This document shows, piece after piece, positions 10,984 to 22,536 of a DNA stretch of 64,000 bases. The stretch is from Otatea glauca. Lineage: Eukaryota; Streptophyta; Magnoliopsida; Poales; Poaceae. The notes beneath the pieces are model-generated. The model saw nothing but the letters and a program-made list of their open reading frames with translations. It was not told the DNA's origin and made no database searches. Each line of letters opens with the position of its first letter. The first letter of the stretch is position 1. Made by a program: the position numbers and the translations under genes. The stretch is from contig CM070713.1 in assembly GCA_036346275.1 (NCBI GenBank), positions 62,739,567 to 62,803,566 on the forward strand. Direction: 5' to 3'.

Positions 10984-11360
10984 TGTTGTTTTGATTTTGA
11001 TAATTAATGACAACTTTGATCAACGGACTAATATCTTCCTTGAGAATATTGGAAGTAGGTCAATCCCAGGATTGATGACCATGGAAATACCAAGGAAGGC
11101 ACAAAGGGAAGATCAATATGTCAAGATCGTGAAAAGGTATAATTATAAGGTTCTTTTTTCTAGTCTTTTGTCGATCTTGAAGTCTGGAGAAAAGATCGGT
11201 TAGCTAGAATTAGGGCCGTACTATAAAGAGGGATTTTGACGTTTATCTTGATGTCACTTAGGGTTTAAAGGCTCAAATTACATATTCAAAAGGATGCTTG
11301 ATGATATATGTTTTCCTAAATATAAAATCATTTCCAGAGAAGGTCTTTTTGGGCGTTTTA

Positions 11361-11810
11361 GTAGCCCGGTGCTACCGGACTAGCGGTAGCACCTGACATA
11401 TAACTCGGTGTGAAAATCACAAAGGGGTGTGTTTTGGGCGTTTTTGTAGCCCGGTGCTACCGCTTATGGTAGCCCGGTGCTGCCGGACTAGCGGTAGCAC
11501 CGGGCATATAACCCGGTGTGAAAATTCCAGAGGGGTGTGTTTTGGGCGTTTTTGTAACCCGGTGCTACCGCCCATGGTATCCCGGTGCTACCGGGCCAGC
11601 GGTAGCACCGGTCTTCAGCCCGGTGCTTAAATTCTAGAGAGATCACTTTTGAAGAAGAAAAATGAAAAGGGGCCAGTGCTACCGGCCCTAGTTGGGCGGT
11701 AGCACCGGACCCTATGTAACGGTCTCTAGCAAGTGCATTAAATGCACTGTTCTAGCCGTTGAAATAGAGCCCAGTGCTACAGGTCCTACATAGGCGGTAG
11801 CACCGGAAAA
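11361..11810. repeat. Array of GGTGCTACCGG / CGGTAGCACC palindromes
   Basis: At least five inverted pairs occur, near 11361-11393, 11446-11505, 11554-11611, 11673-11709 and 11771-11807. In each, CCCGGTGCTACCGG or a close variant is followed within 5-20 bp by its complement CGGTAGCACCGG. Spacers between pairs share GGGGTGTGTTTTGGGCG. The array lies 50-500 bp upstream of the LTR TATA box. Confidence 0.85.
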
Positions 11811-11860
11811 ACAGACTTTTGCCGATTTCGAGCTCCAACGGCTAGAAAGTTTGGTGGAGG

Positions 11861-11871
11861 TTATAAATACC
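11861..11871 (+). promoter_or_regulatory. TATA box of the first LTR
   Basis: TTATAAATACC lies in a GC-rich context (GGAGG before, CTCCCC after), about 50 bp downstream of the palindrome array. This is the usual place of the U3 promoter in a plant LTR. No transcript evidence is available from sequence. Confidence 0.5.
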
Positions 11872-12407
11872 TCCCCACCTGCATTCTAGAGGCTCTCTTG
11901 GTCCTCATTGATGATATTTGAGCTCTAGCAAGTGTTCTCTACTCTTTTGTGCATTCAATTTCCATTTGTCAGTGTGAGAAGCAAGGTTGAGTATTGCATT
12001 TCGTGTTTGAGCCTTTAGACACCGATATTTGACCTCAAGCAAGCGTCAAAATTTATTACTCTTGGAGGTTGCCGCCTCCTAGACGGCTTGGTGGCGATCG
12101 TGCACGGTGAGCTTCTCAACGGAGATTGTGAGAAGCCTCGGCAAGTTGTGAAGGCCGGAGTTCGCCTACCCGGAGCGGGAAAGAACTACCTTAGTGATCG
12201 AGGAAGGCTCAAGCGAGTGGAGCCGGCTTGAAATGGTTCAAGCCACCTCAACGTGGAGTAGGGGAGACCGGCAAGTCTCCGAGACCACGGATTAAATCTC
12301 TAGTCTCATATTTATTTGTGATTGGTATTTTTCGTTGTTGAGAATCCATTTCATTGATAGCATATTCTTGGTAGTCTTTGTGCTCATTAGTGTTTTGCTA
12401 CACTTAA

Positions 12408-12735
12408 TCTATACCCCTTTATAATGCACTTAAACATTCTTTTCTACGTCCACCCCAAATAGTACATCCCACTAGAGATGGCACAACATTCATGCACCCA
12501 GCGAAACGTCCCCAGAAACTTGCCTCCATCAAAATTAACATCTCAGATCTTTCCTCAGCTTTACTCACCCACATCTGATGGTCATTATTTAGTGTGTCTA
12601 ATTATCCCTGTGACCCACAACAGACCTCCCCTACCTTCAGCAAGCATCATCAAGGAAAAGGAAACAAACATCCTGGAAAAGGAAAGGACCATACATTACG
12701 TGTTGGGAAAAGGAAACCGGGAGACGGGGCAGCAC
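12408..12735 (+). repeat. Dispersed repeat, copy 1 (inverted partner at 54915-55270)
   Basis: Starting at ATCTATACCC this block matches the complement of 54915-55270, including TTTTCTACGTCCACCCCAAA, CACTAGAGATGGC, ACTCACCCACATCTGATGG, AAGGAAAAGGAAACAAA and CATTACGT. A short open frame is partly kept in both copies but has no recognised domain. It is inserted in the LTR-like block. The class is unknown. Confidence 0.75.
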
Positions 12736-13308
12736 GACCGGGAGATTGCACGCGACGGCCGGGAGAACGCAGGTCTGCAACGGCTCCACGGTCGCCATCG
12801 GTAGCTTTGCCGACACATGAGAGGTATTGATTTATTGACCAGTTCCCAAAGACTCATTGCCTTCGTACATTCTTGTTTAAAAGATTTAAATGATTTTTTT
12901 CTATTTTTAGATTTAAATAAATGATTTAATGCAGAAAATTTATAATTCAATTTTTTTTTGAAAATAATTTTATTAAGTACAAAATAATCGAAAGTTTTTT
13001 TGAGATTTTTTCTAGAATTTTTTAACCTAATGTGCTATCTTTTCAAAAATCCTTCTATATTTTTTTAAAAAAATGAAGGCAACCCACCTATAACTTCTTC
13101 TAACTACAGCCCAGACCAGAAAAGCTTCTTCTCTTCCCTCCCTCCATTAAAGCAAGAAAGAAGCTCCAAAACTCCATCAATCCCGCACCAAATCTCCTCT
13201 TTCCATATATGGTGTTAATTCCCCAAATTTCGTGCTCTATTGCCAAAATTTCCTCCCAATCTGATTTGACCCTAAATTATGGTTTCCATGTATATGCTTC
13301 CTTCGGGG

Positions 13309-13318
13309 CTATAAAAGC
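13309..13318 (+). promoter_or_regulatory. TATA-like promoter in nested LTR-like sequence
   Basis: CTATAAAAGC lies upstream of a C-rich leader (13320-13400), typical of plant LTR promoters. It belongs to the sequence nested in the first LTR block. Function is inferred from motif and composition alone. Confidence 0.35.
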
Positions 13319-14563
13319 CGGTGAGCTCTCCTCCACCCCATCGCATTGCGTAAATCCCCAAGTGCTCCCCCTTGTAAAGATCGCCGGATTTTGGAGGTAA
13401 CCCAATCCATCACCGTCATCTTTCCCGGCGAAATTCACCGCAACCGTGCCTCCTCCCCATAAGCACCGGTCTTTGGCGATCTCGCCGCACCAAAGGTCGA
13501 CCATTGCGATCGATCGGCCACCCCGGCCTTCCTCCCCTTCTGTTGGCCAAGTTTAGAGAGCACGCTGTGCTCTCTGTGGAAGCTGCAAAACAAAAAAAAA
13601 ATCCAAAATCAGAAAATTCTTTTTTCTTTCTCTTTCTTGATTTAAAATCTTTTGGGAGACCGTTTTCGTCCATTCGACCTCCATTTAGTTCCGTTTTTCT
13701 TTCTAAATTCATTTAAAATTCTAAATTTCTCTTTTATTATTAAGTGTTATATTCATACTTATCTTCTCATTTAATTGATAAGCGGGTGTACTGCCATCGT
13801 AGCGTTAGTACAGGCACTATACTAGTTTGTTATAGTATCTCAAGTGATTGCTAGAGAAATTTAGTGTGAATTTGCAATTTGTATCTCGATATCTTAGTAT
13901 CATTCGTAATTTCTAAATAGTGTCAAAAATTTAGAAACCTCCTATTCACCCCCCCTCTAGTCAGTTATCCTTGATCCTACACGAAGTCAGATATTTCCAC
14001 ATAAATATATATGACTACATGCACATATATACATAGAGGAATACTCTGGAAGACACTATCTACATATATACACTCTCCAGAACAAAGAAAACCAACGCTA
14101 AGCATACAACTTTAGCCTACATATTCACGTCATACTAAACGCACCACTTATAGTATGCTTATGAGAAAACAATATCTTTGTAATGCGTTAAAAATAATCA
14201 AATCAACTATTTGTCACAATGAGAGGATATAATTCAGACTATTAGCATCTATAATAGAACAGCTGCATAGGAAAATAGCACGAGACAATGTCTTGGAAGC
14301 GAATACAACATGGAAACAATCATGTGTTCTATATTTCACATAAATAATCGATCAATTGCATGCCATTGGGAAGCACACGCTCTTATGGGACATGCCCTCC
14401 ATGCAAAGACAATGCAACTGGTCTACATTCGACATTTCTTATAGTTGATGCATGGATGTCAAAAGACGCAATCGTTGAAATACCCAGCCACATAGCATAC
14501 AAACTAAAGGTGTAAGATAGGGGAGGTTAAATCACTTAAAAATAGGACATGCCACACATGACT

Positions 14564-14807
14564 GAAGCATGGAAGAAAACAACCACATGACAACTATTGA
14601 TGCTAGGTCCTTCCTCTCCACATAAAACACCACAGATTTCCATATATTATAATTTATCAGGTTGGAAGGAGGGCATTACTTCACCGAAACATGAAAGAAA
14701 ACAGCCACATATGACAACTATTCAAGTAAGCTCCTTCTCTCAGACAAAACACCAAAGGTTTGCATATATTATGAGTTATGATATTGGAAGGAAGACAAAG
14801 TAATTAC
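14564..14807 (+). repeat. Two-copy tandem repeat, 122-bp unit
   Basis: GAAGCATGGAAGAAAAC at 14564 and GAAACATGAAAGAAAAC at 14686 start two diverged copies. Both continue with CCACAT, TGACAACTATT, CTCCTTC/CCTTCCT, AAAACACCA and CATATATTAT in the same order. Confidence 0.7.
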
Positions 14808-14817
14808 CTTCCAAGGC

Positions 14818-14890
14818 ATAGCAGTTTGGCTCAATGTAATCAGTGAGGTCGTATGGTATAAGGCAACATGTTTTCAGGTTTCTGCTCTGG
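14818..14890 (-). pseudogene. Possible orphan exon, unrecognised protein
   Basis: On the minus strand a short open stretch reads CCLIPYDLTDYIEPNCYALE and ends at a good donor, GGAAG|GTAATTAC. The peptide is compositionally protein-like, unlike the low-complexity frames around it. A second candidate stretch with DEYYKIRQRQ lies near 15090-15120 behind a TATGCAG acceptor. I do not recognise the family and could not link the two. They may be remnants of one gene or chance. Confidence 0.25.
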
Positions 14891-16447
14891 AGCCATTAGT
14901 GTTACCAATTACATCTAGAAGAGTTTTAGGATAAAGGAAAAAGAAACACTTACAACATTGAGATATGAAAATGAATAGGTAGATCTGACTCATCTTTTCA
15001 TCCACAAAATGCTGATCACAGTGACAAATGTCTCACGGCGTTTCTCGATCATAAATATCCCAAATAGAAGAATATAGGCACAGACCTGACGTTGTCGTAT
15101 TTTGTAATATTCATCTGCATAGCAAACACCACTAAGACAGTTGTCAGTAAGAAAATAACCTATTTTTTTTAAATAATTAGTGCATTATTAATTTTAGCAT
15201 TTTCCCAAAAAAATATAAGCATAGTATGGTTATTTGGCAATGTGTCAGTGTCCTCAAAACAGAAGATTGCTTCGGTTTGAAGAACCGAAGGGAATCAAAC
15301 ACATATTAAAAAAATAGTATACCTTTTCTCAGTTTACTCAGTGCAAAGGGATGCAACCAAAAACTGAAGGCTACCCACCCAAAACTGTCATGGATTCAAT
15401 AAAATTCAGCTAAATAGTACCTAGTTTGTCATGTCTAGGAAGAGTCCTAAATGTGATTCATTCATGGACATCAAGGATAACATTATCTATGATCTTTAAC
15501 CTATGCAGCCTGGTTTTCAAAGGTACTTGTCATATTTTTCCCAATTTTAATGAAAACTGTCAATTGCTCTATAATTGAAGACTAGCACTTATTCTTTTCA
15601 ACTATCAGAGTGACATCAATTGATAATCTGGTAGATCTCATGTGGTAGAAGATAACGACTCTTAGACTTTGCAGCACATAATAAACCAAACCTTCGCATG
15701 CTAATGTTCTGTACTAATATATATATTTGCACGGTGCCTATACAACTGAAGCAAAGACACATGCTAGTGTCGCCTTTAGTCCAGCCTATGAATTGACAAT
15801 CTAATATTAATTCCTCTAGTCATACAAATGAGAAGAAATGTACTCTAATTACGACATGATTTTATTTTGATCTTCTCATCTGGATTATGCATGATAAATA
15901 TGGAAAGCAATTCTTTTTGGGATGGAGAATATCTAGGTACTCGCATATAATTATGTTATAAGAATAATGAGATAACAACGGTTACTGTTGATCTCAGTAG
16001 CTCCGCATCTAGCTGTAGCATCATGTGGAGCAACTAGAAGATGATCTAGCAACCTGCATAGTATGTAAATACAGGTTGTTAGTATGAGAAATCATGCATA
16101 TGATTCAATTTAGATCCATCTCACACAATAAAAATATGCAGGTAATACTAACAAATAATCGATGCTGGTTTCTGTCATAATATAAGCACTACCGTAGGCC
16201 AGGCTTCATTGATTAAGATATGCCATTATGAAAAAGATATGCCTAACTACCCTGAACCAAGGTTAACCCAAATACACATGGACTGCCTGATCTTGACACC
16301 AATCTTCGAGATTGAGATTGGGCACTTTCATTTTGAAGGACCATGTGGAGGTCCATCCATGTTTGTGATGAGTATTTGACTTTATCTGAGCAAGGTATGC
16401 TCAAGTTTGAGTTTGATTTGGATTGTTTTTCGAGCTAGAGCAATTTG

Positions 16448-16975
16448 AGTTACTGGTTGGAGACCAGTCGTCCGACCCCGAGTGGTCGGGTCGTCCGACC
16501 GAGTGGTCGGGCTTTGGTGTGTTGCAGACACCGTCCGACCCAGTGGTCGGGTCGTCCGACCGAGAGGTCTGGGCTTTGGCTGGTCGGAGACCGGTCGTCG
16601 ACCTCGAGTGGTCGTCTTTGGTTGGTCGGAGACCGGTTGTCCGACCCGAGAGGTCAGGCTTTGGTGGTCGGAGACCGATCGTCCGACCACGAGTGGTCGT
16701 CTTTGGTTGGTCGGAGACCGGCTTGTCCGACCCAGAGGTCGGGCACGTGGTGGTCGGAGACACCGTCGTCGACCCCGAGTGGTCGGGTTTCTCGCCGGTC
16801 GGAGACCGGTGGTCGACTCAGTGGTCGGGATGGAGACCGATGGTCGGACCATTGTTGGTCGGGATGAAGACCACTGGTCAGACCTTGAGTGGTCGGGATG
16901 GAGACCAGTGGTCAGACCATTGTTGGTCGGGATGGAGACCAGTGGTTATACCACGTGTGGTCGGGGTTATGCTGG
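16448..16975 (+). repeat. Array of GGTCGGAGACCGG / GTCCGACC repeats
   Basis: About ten tandem, quasi-palindromic units of roughly 45-60 bp contain TGGTCGGAGACCGGT, CGTCCGACC and CGAGTGGTCGG. Frames on both strands are open only because the repeat lacks stops; the translations are repetitive Arg/Ser/Thr/Pro runs and are not genes. Confidence 0.85.
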
Positions 16976-17339
16976 TCAGCATAGTGTATATCTTTCTGTT
17001 GAGATGGATATGTGTTGTTGGACATTGCTATGTGATGTGGTTTCCTTGTCTATGATGGTTGCAGGACTTTGGAGCTAGGTCATGGTGAGGCGAGGGGATC
17101 GTGACTAGGCCGAGAGCCGAGGTCCGATGATCAAGGTGTCGCCAAAGATGACCGAGGCGTGGAGTAGCCGCAAGCCGAGAAGACAAAGGAATGGATGAGA
17201 TGCTAACTTGGAGCCGCTCGATCAAGGAGGACCGTTGGATCGCGGTCAGGAAGATAGAGTAGCGGGTCAAGTTAGTGTGAGTTAAAAAGCGTGCAAAACC
17301 CGTTGTGTTGTTGGGTTTCGAGTGAGCCCATGCATAGCT

Positions 17340-17660
17340 TTGTGAGTGGGTAAAATCTCAGCCCTTGATGGAGTGCTCTAGGGTTTAGAGGCTCATCCAA
17401 GGGTGGTAGGTGTTCCAAGCCCGCTATGAATAGACAGGAGAGGGGTGTCTCCTTGGGGTGAGCAGTGAGGAAAGTCTACGTGAGTAGTTGAGAGTTGTTG
17501 AGAGTGATGATGTAAGGATCAAATCTCGGCTCTTGGATGTTGGCTTAGGATTGAAGCAGGACATCCAAAGGTGGGAATTGATCCCAGGTCACTATAAATA
17601 GAGGGGTAGGGGCAGCCTCCCCTCTTGGAAGGTTGTGAAGGTTCTGAGGTTTTTGCTGCT
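17340..17660 (+). promoter_or_regulatory. Duplicated LTR promoter zone with two TATA-like boxes
   Basis: Two diverged copies run from about 17340 and 17515. Both have TCTCGGC/TCTCAGC, a CTTGGATG/CTTGATGG run, ACATCCAAAGGTGG or CTCATCCAAGGGTGG, and then GCTATGAATAGA (17423) or ACTATAAATAGA (17591) followed by GGGGTGTCTCC or GGGCAGCCTCC. The downstream copy has the better TATA box. TTTGTAAACC and AATGAAATG further on resemble the end of the R region. Confidence 0.5.
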
Positions 17661-18454
17661 CGTTTGAGTTTTGCCCACTTTGTTGTGAGGCTTTGTAAAC
17701 CTCTCTTCCAGAAATGAAATGTTCTTCACTTATATTCTTGTTTCATTTCTCTTACGTATTTACATTACGCACTTAAATTCATTATCTAAATTCGCATTTA
17801 CTTACTTGCAATTTACTTTACGTAATTTGGATTTGCCTCATCTCCTTCTACATGCTTTTGAGTCCTTTTTGAAATTCATGATTGATGAACTCTTCTCTGG
17901 ATTCGGTGCTTTCAATCATTTAGGCAATCCTTGCGTTCTTGTTGCAAGTTGTAAATCTGTGTTCTTAAAGTGCGTAAACGTGTGACTTGCAGTTCGTTAG
18001 TCTTGATTGGCTTCTGGTTCTTATTGCCAAGGATGAAAGATTGCTGGATGAATCTTCTATAAATCATATCCCAATCATCTAGGCAATCTACAACCTCTTC
18101 TATTCAGTTTTGGAAGAAATTAATTTCTGTGCCTAGTTTTCAGATAGTGTTTCTATCTGTTTGAAGGGTTGTTTCTTCGTGTACTTACTTGCTGTGATTT
18201 GTGGAGAGTTATCCAAGGATATTTTGATCATCAACTCCCACCAGCAAGTTAGGGGTGAAGTCTGTGTTCGTGACTCTGTTTTGGGTGTTGCATTTGTTAA
18301 ACTGAAAAAGGACGGAACCTTGGTATCAATTCCTTCGATTGATGACTAAAATAGGTTCCTGACACCCTTAGGGAGGTGCACACCAAGTTTCACTGTTTTT
18401 GGATCAGCCGATCAAAAGTTACATCGATTTACTTTTTAAGATCGTGCTGATTTT

Positions 18455-18790
18455 ATGCTCATCCAACCCGGTCTCGCTCATCCGACCTCTGTAGGTCGGA
18501 CGATCGCTTCATCGGTCGGGAGGTACTGTTCATCCGAGCCTATTCATCCGAGTCTCGTTCATCCGACCTCCGCAGTCGGGCGTCTTTATTCGTCCGGCCG
18601 GATATCGCTCACCCGAGTATCGCTTCATCCGACCACTTCGGATCGGAGTATCTGCTTCATCCGACCACTTGGTCGGGAGTATCGTTCATCCGACCAAGAT
18701 CGACGACCGATTCGCGATCGCTCATCCGACGAGCTACCCGACCAGTCACGCAGCTTTTCTCGCTCATCCGACCTTAATCGGCCTGAGCTC
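18455..18790 (+). repeat. CTCATCCGACC repeat array
   Basis: Repeated TCATCCGACC words, with GGTCGG complements between them, fill this stretch near the 3' end of the second LTR-like block. It resembles the 16448-16975 array in base words but uses a shorter unit. Confidence 0.75.
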
Positions 18791-18930
18791 TGCTCATGAA
18801 TTTGCCTGATCGATGGTTCAGTTCTTTCTTTCTGGTCTTTTGGTGGATTGAATTCTAGGGGAGAATTTATTCGAAAATTTTATTTGGCTCCTATTCACCC
18901 CCCTCTAGTCGCCTTTTCGATCTTTCACAT

Positions 18931-19794
18931 TTAGAGGAAGTCATGAGCACCTGAAATCCAAAGGAGTTTGGGACACATAAATAATCAACGAACATTAAAT
19001 AAGATGGATGTTAATAGGGAAAAAAACCCGTAACAAACCAACATGTTAAAATACAATATGACAATAAAACTTTGCCACCTTTAAGGAAAATACAACTACA
19101 CCAAAACTTAGTTTGTGTGCAAAATTGACAATTGAGCGGTTGCTAGGACAATAAAGTAATTTCGAAGCCACTGACAAGTGACAATTAATGCCAACAAAAA
19201 TGGGTCAAATCCAAAATCTAGCCAAAAATATAACATACAGTGTTAGCAACTAAATTTTTTCTAAAGGATATTTCTACCTATCTAAGGTGAAGATCTTGCA
19301 TCTCTTAGCTCAGCCACCTGCTGAAAACTGTAGCAACTATTATTAGCATAACCACAATTAGCAAGAAAAAGAAAATGCCTTCATTAGACTCAATCATACA
19401 AAAAGAGATCGAACGTATCATACCTCACTAATCAATTAACACGGTGCTAAGTTTTGGGTGTAAAGCTCCTCATATCATATAGTCTTCCACAAATCTGCCT
19501 AACTCAATAAAATATTATAAGGAGCCAGGTGAGGTTGTAACCTGCAGAAGCAAAGCTTTGATTGTTGAGACGAACTCAAAAGGTTCAGGCACAAATCCGT
19601 AATTGTTTAGCCATTGTAGCGGTCGAACAGCTGGTGACATCTCGAGAACGTCGGTAGAGACACCTAGGGCAAGCATCGATTCATATAGGACTACTTCTGG
19701 TCGGCCCTGGTTTGCATAGGACTGCTATTGGTCAGCCGCATGGGCATGGCAGTGCCACCATTGCCTGGCACGAGCGCTTTGTCATCAAGGCATC
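18931..19794. other. Intergenic, no gene supported
   Basis: AT-rich to 19550, then moderately GC-rich up to the retrotransposon insertion site. The sequence beyond the far end of that element (31288 on) continues this GC-richer stretch and may have been contiguous with it before insertion. No gene recognised. Confidence 0.45.
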
Positions 19795-19799
19795 AACGG

Positions 19800-20325
19800 T
19801 GTGGAATATATGAAACCAGGTATCTTCATGACCGGTCCAGCATCGCTTGAGGAGAAGACAGGCCCAAGTAGAAGGCCCAGAGGATGAGCTTCTCGCCAAG
19901 TCTTACTGTCGTGCGCAAGGGGGTACATCCCATAGACAGTTGAATGTATATTTAGATATAAAAGATACGATTGTAATCCGAGTTGTTAACAGGGTAGATA
20001 AAGATGTAAACTCTATCATGTAACCGATTAGAATCATATAACCGATCGAAATCTCTTAACCGATCGGGACTCTGTAAACCGCTCCACCCCCATTATATAA
20101 GGGAGAGGGCAGGCAACAACAGGGAGAGGGCACATCGCATATCACATCATAGAGCTCACGAGCAATCTTAGATCCAAGAGATCCACATAATCCCAGCACA
20201 CAGGACTAGGGTATTACCTCCTCCATCGAGGGCCTGAACCTGTCTAAACTTTTGTCTTATGTGACCTTCGAGTTTAAGATCTAGCGCCTGCCCCATAAAT
20301 TTATTGCCGACTATCAAAGTCGACA
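19800..20325 (+). repeat. 5' LTR of the Tat element
   Basis: It begins TGTGGAATATATG and ends AAAGTCGACA. It contains CATTATATAAGGG (TATA box) at about 20091 and three ACCGAT(T/C)-type repeats upstream of it (ATGTAACCGATTAG, ATAACCGATCG, TTAACCGATCGG). Length equals that of the 3' LTR. Confidence 0.93.
20091..20103 (+). promoter_or_regulatory. TATA box in 5' LTR
   Basis: CATTATATAAGGG lies after the ACCGATC repeats and about 230 bp before the LTR end, a normal position for a gypsy promoter. The same box is kept in the 3' LTR at about 31050. Confidence 0.65.
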
Positions 20326-20345
20326 GTTGGCGTGCTAGGTAGGGG
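20326..20345 (+). other. Primer-binding-site region
   Basis: GTTGGCGTGCTAGGTAGGGG follows the 5' LTR directly. This is the conserved post-LTR sequence of Tat/Athila-type grass elements (usual form TTGGCGCGCCAGGTAGGGG), where minus-strand priming occurs. Two bases differ from the common form. Confidence 0.6.
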
Positions 20346-20374
20346 AAGCGCTATAATCTTTTCCTACAGACTCG

Positions 20375-22536
20375 ATGGCAGCAATCAGCGGAATCGTCGC
20401 CACCTTCGTCTCCGGCCAGGCTTTCCGCTTTGGAAGCCTGGACTTTGTCGCAGATGAGCGCGGAGAACTTGTCTGCCTAGATCTAAACCAGATCCAATCT
20501 GGTAAAGGTCAGGCCAATTCATCTCAGGTATGTCTTTCTGACTCGGTCAGCAAACCAGTCGGTGTCGCGAGGAATCACTGCGATTTTCGTGGCATCTTCG
20601 CGATAGAAGAGCAGAAAACCGATCTCCAACGCCAGTAAGAGATTCAAGAAGCTGCGGAGAAGGAAGATCGTCTTCTTCGTAAGGGTAAGGAGGCACAGAC
20701 GCGATCGCTTCGATCTCGCGGCCGCCATGTCCGCGAAGACATCCTACAATCCAGATTGGGAGACCAAGCTGTCTTCCATATGCCACACCAGAACGTCGTC
20801 GCTTCCAAGATGCTCCTCGACACGCTGGACCCGATGATTGCATCTGATAGCCCGACGGCCCCGATCATGGCCCAGATCAAGGCCATGGTGACGGCGGCAG
20901 CCATTCAGCAGAATCAGGAAAAGCCGGTAGGAGAAGCGCATTCGCGATCCCACGCGGCTACCCACATCGCTAGCAGTCGGACTGCTACCAGTCGGAGTAC
21001 CGGCAGTCGGCGCCCCATACAACCAGTCGGAGACGTTTGTCAGAATCTCAACCGCGACCTCCGCCAGGACATCACCGCCAGACGGCAAGAGCGGGACGAA
21101 GAAGATCGACGCTGGCGCCACGACGACTACGAACGCTTCGGTATCGGCCACGGGCCACGAAGCTATCAAAGGTACGACGACCGCAACAACTATAGAGACC
21201 ATCATCGCCGGGGTCAGAACGACAACAACGATCGTTGAGTCATGGACTCGCCGCGCCGAACGCCACCCCGACGCGTTGATGACGATCGCCGAGCTAGAGG
21301 CTCGCCACGCCGGACTCCCCCTCATCAGGACGACAGATCCATCGATGGAATCCGAGTGTTCACCTCTCGGTTATGCCGAGTGGTATGGCTCGAAGGCTTC
21401 AACCCCAAGGGCATCGTAAAGTTTGACGGGGAGCGAGATCCGGAAGCTTGGCTGCAGGTCTATGCCCTGGCGGTCAAAGCGGCCGGGGCAATCAAAACGT
21501 GATGGCTAATTATCTGCCAGTGAATCTTTCCCCTTCAACTCAAGCATGGCTCACGGGACTCCCAGCGAACTCGGTGGACTCCTGGAGCAATCTTTGCGAT
21601 CAATTTATCGCGAACTTTCAGGGGACCTACGAGAGGCCCGGTACCCCGTGGGACCTATATCAGCTTCACCAGAAGAAGGACGAGACGCTGAGAGATTTCA
21701 TCCAGTGTTTCATGCAGAAGAAGAACACCATCAGAGACGTATCTGATGCAGTGGTGGTGGCAGCCTTTCAGAAAGGGGTAAGTGATCCTGATCTAATCAA
21801 GAAAATGTCCAGGAAACCACCGGCCTTTGTAAAGGAGATATTTGCATTGGCTGATCGCTATGCCACGGCCTTCGACGCCCTGGCCGAGCGCCAAAAAGAT
21901 CGCCCGCAACAGAAGAACAAAGGCGACAGGGCCGAGTCCTTCAAGCACAAAGACAAAAAGCGGAAAGACGAGGAGCTAGTTGCGGTAGCAGAACACAACC
22001 GGCCCCGAGTCGCGCGAAGGGAGGCACCCGACTATAATACCGTCATGGAGGCGATCTATCCTTTCCACCCTAAAGGTAAACACGCCGCTAAAGACTACTT
22101 TACTCTGAAGCGTTTTGCGCGCGAAAGCAACAAGCAGCCGGCTCCAGCGAAGGAGGAGGCGGCCAAGAAGAAGGACATTCCTGGCGAGGACGATTACCAA
22201 GAGCCCGAGCACGAGCTGAACTACATATACAGGGGCTCCATCGGATACAAGTCCAAGCGGAAGCAAAAACTTACCGCTCGAGAGATCAATGCGGTGGAAC
22301 CGGCAATCCCCCAGTATCTAAAGTGGTCTGAAGTCCCGATCACCTTCGATCGCTCGGATCACCCAAACCGAGTTCTACATCCGGGTAAGTACCCTCTAGT
22401 GCTCGACCCTGTCATTCGCAATGTAAAGCTCAAGAAGGTCCTGATTGATGGAGGGAGTGGACTCAACGTCTTGTTCGCCAAAACCCTCGATGACATGAAC
22501 ATCCCCCGCTCCGAGCTAAGGCCGAGCTCACAGTAG
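20375..22536 (+). pseudogene. gag: gag of Tat element, broken
   Basis: The reading starts at ATG 20375 (MAAISGIVATFVSGQ). It runs in one frame with stops at about 20636 and 21236, then continues in another frame from 21448. The Retrotrans_gag region (about 21530-21900) has AWLTGLPANSVDSWSNLCDQF and TYERPGTPWDLYQLHQKKDE followed by LRDFIQCFMQKKN. After it comes a charged Lys/Arg-rich segment leading to the protease. Gag would form the virus-like particle and bind the RNA. Two stops and one frameshift make it non-functional as it stands. Confidence 0.85.

Larger units (their letters stand above)
10984..13981 (+). mobile_element. Copia-type solo LTR or LTR fragment with nested insertion
   Basis: The block starts TGTTGTTTTGATTTTGATAA and ends with the TTCACCCCCCCTCTAGT motif at about 13945, followed by TCCTTGATCCTACA, a 3' end seen in SIRE/Maximus-like Copia LTRs of grasses. 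It contains an array of palindromic repeats (11361-11810), a TATA box TTATAAATACC (11861) and a downstream leader. No gag or pol follows, so it is solo or truncated. Sequence from about 12408 to 13740 interrupts it: first a repeat shared with 54915-55270, then a stretch with its own TATAAAAG (13311). A convincing 5-bp target duplication was not found, so both ends are provisional. Confidence 0.5.
13982..16330. other. AT-rich region, possible decayed gene remnants
   Basis: No complete gene can be supported. It contains a two-copy 122-bp tandem repeat (14564-14807) and, directly beside it, a possible exon on the minus strand (about 14818-14890). Several polypyrimidine-AG motifs suggest a decayed intron-rich gene, but I could not join exons. 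Confidence 0.35.
16331..18930 (+). mobile_element. Second Copia-type LTR-like block
   Basis: The 3' end, CCTATTCACCCCCCTCTAGTC at about 18890 followed by TCGATCTTTCACA, resembles the end of the first LTR block, and the strand is the same. Upstream are two palindrome arrays (16448-16975 and 18455-18790) and a duplicated promoter zone with CTATAAATAG at 17592. No gag or pol coding follows, so it is a solo LTR or fragment. The left boundary is uncertain and was placed before the first array. Confidence 0.45.

Noticed and set aside
10984..13981. Treating the first LTR-like block as a complete retrotransposon
   Set aside because: No gag or pol motifs follow and there is no second LTR copy in the window; only a solo LTR or fragment is supported.
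16382..17078. Open frames of 120-210 codons on both strands in the GGTCGG array
   Set aside because: A stop-free repeat unit makes all frames open; peptides are simple repeats.
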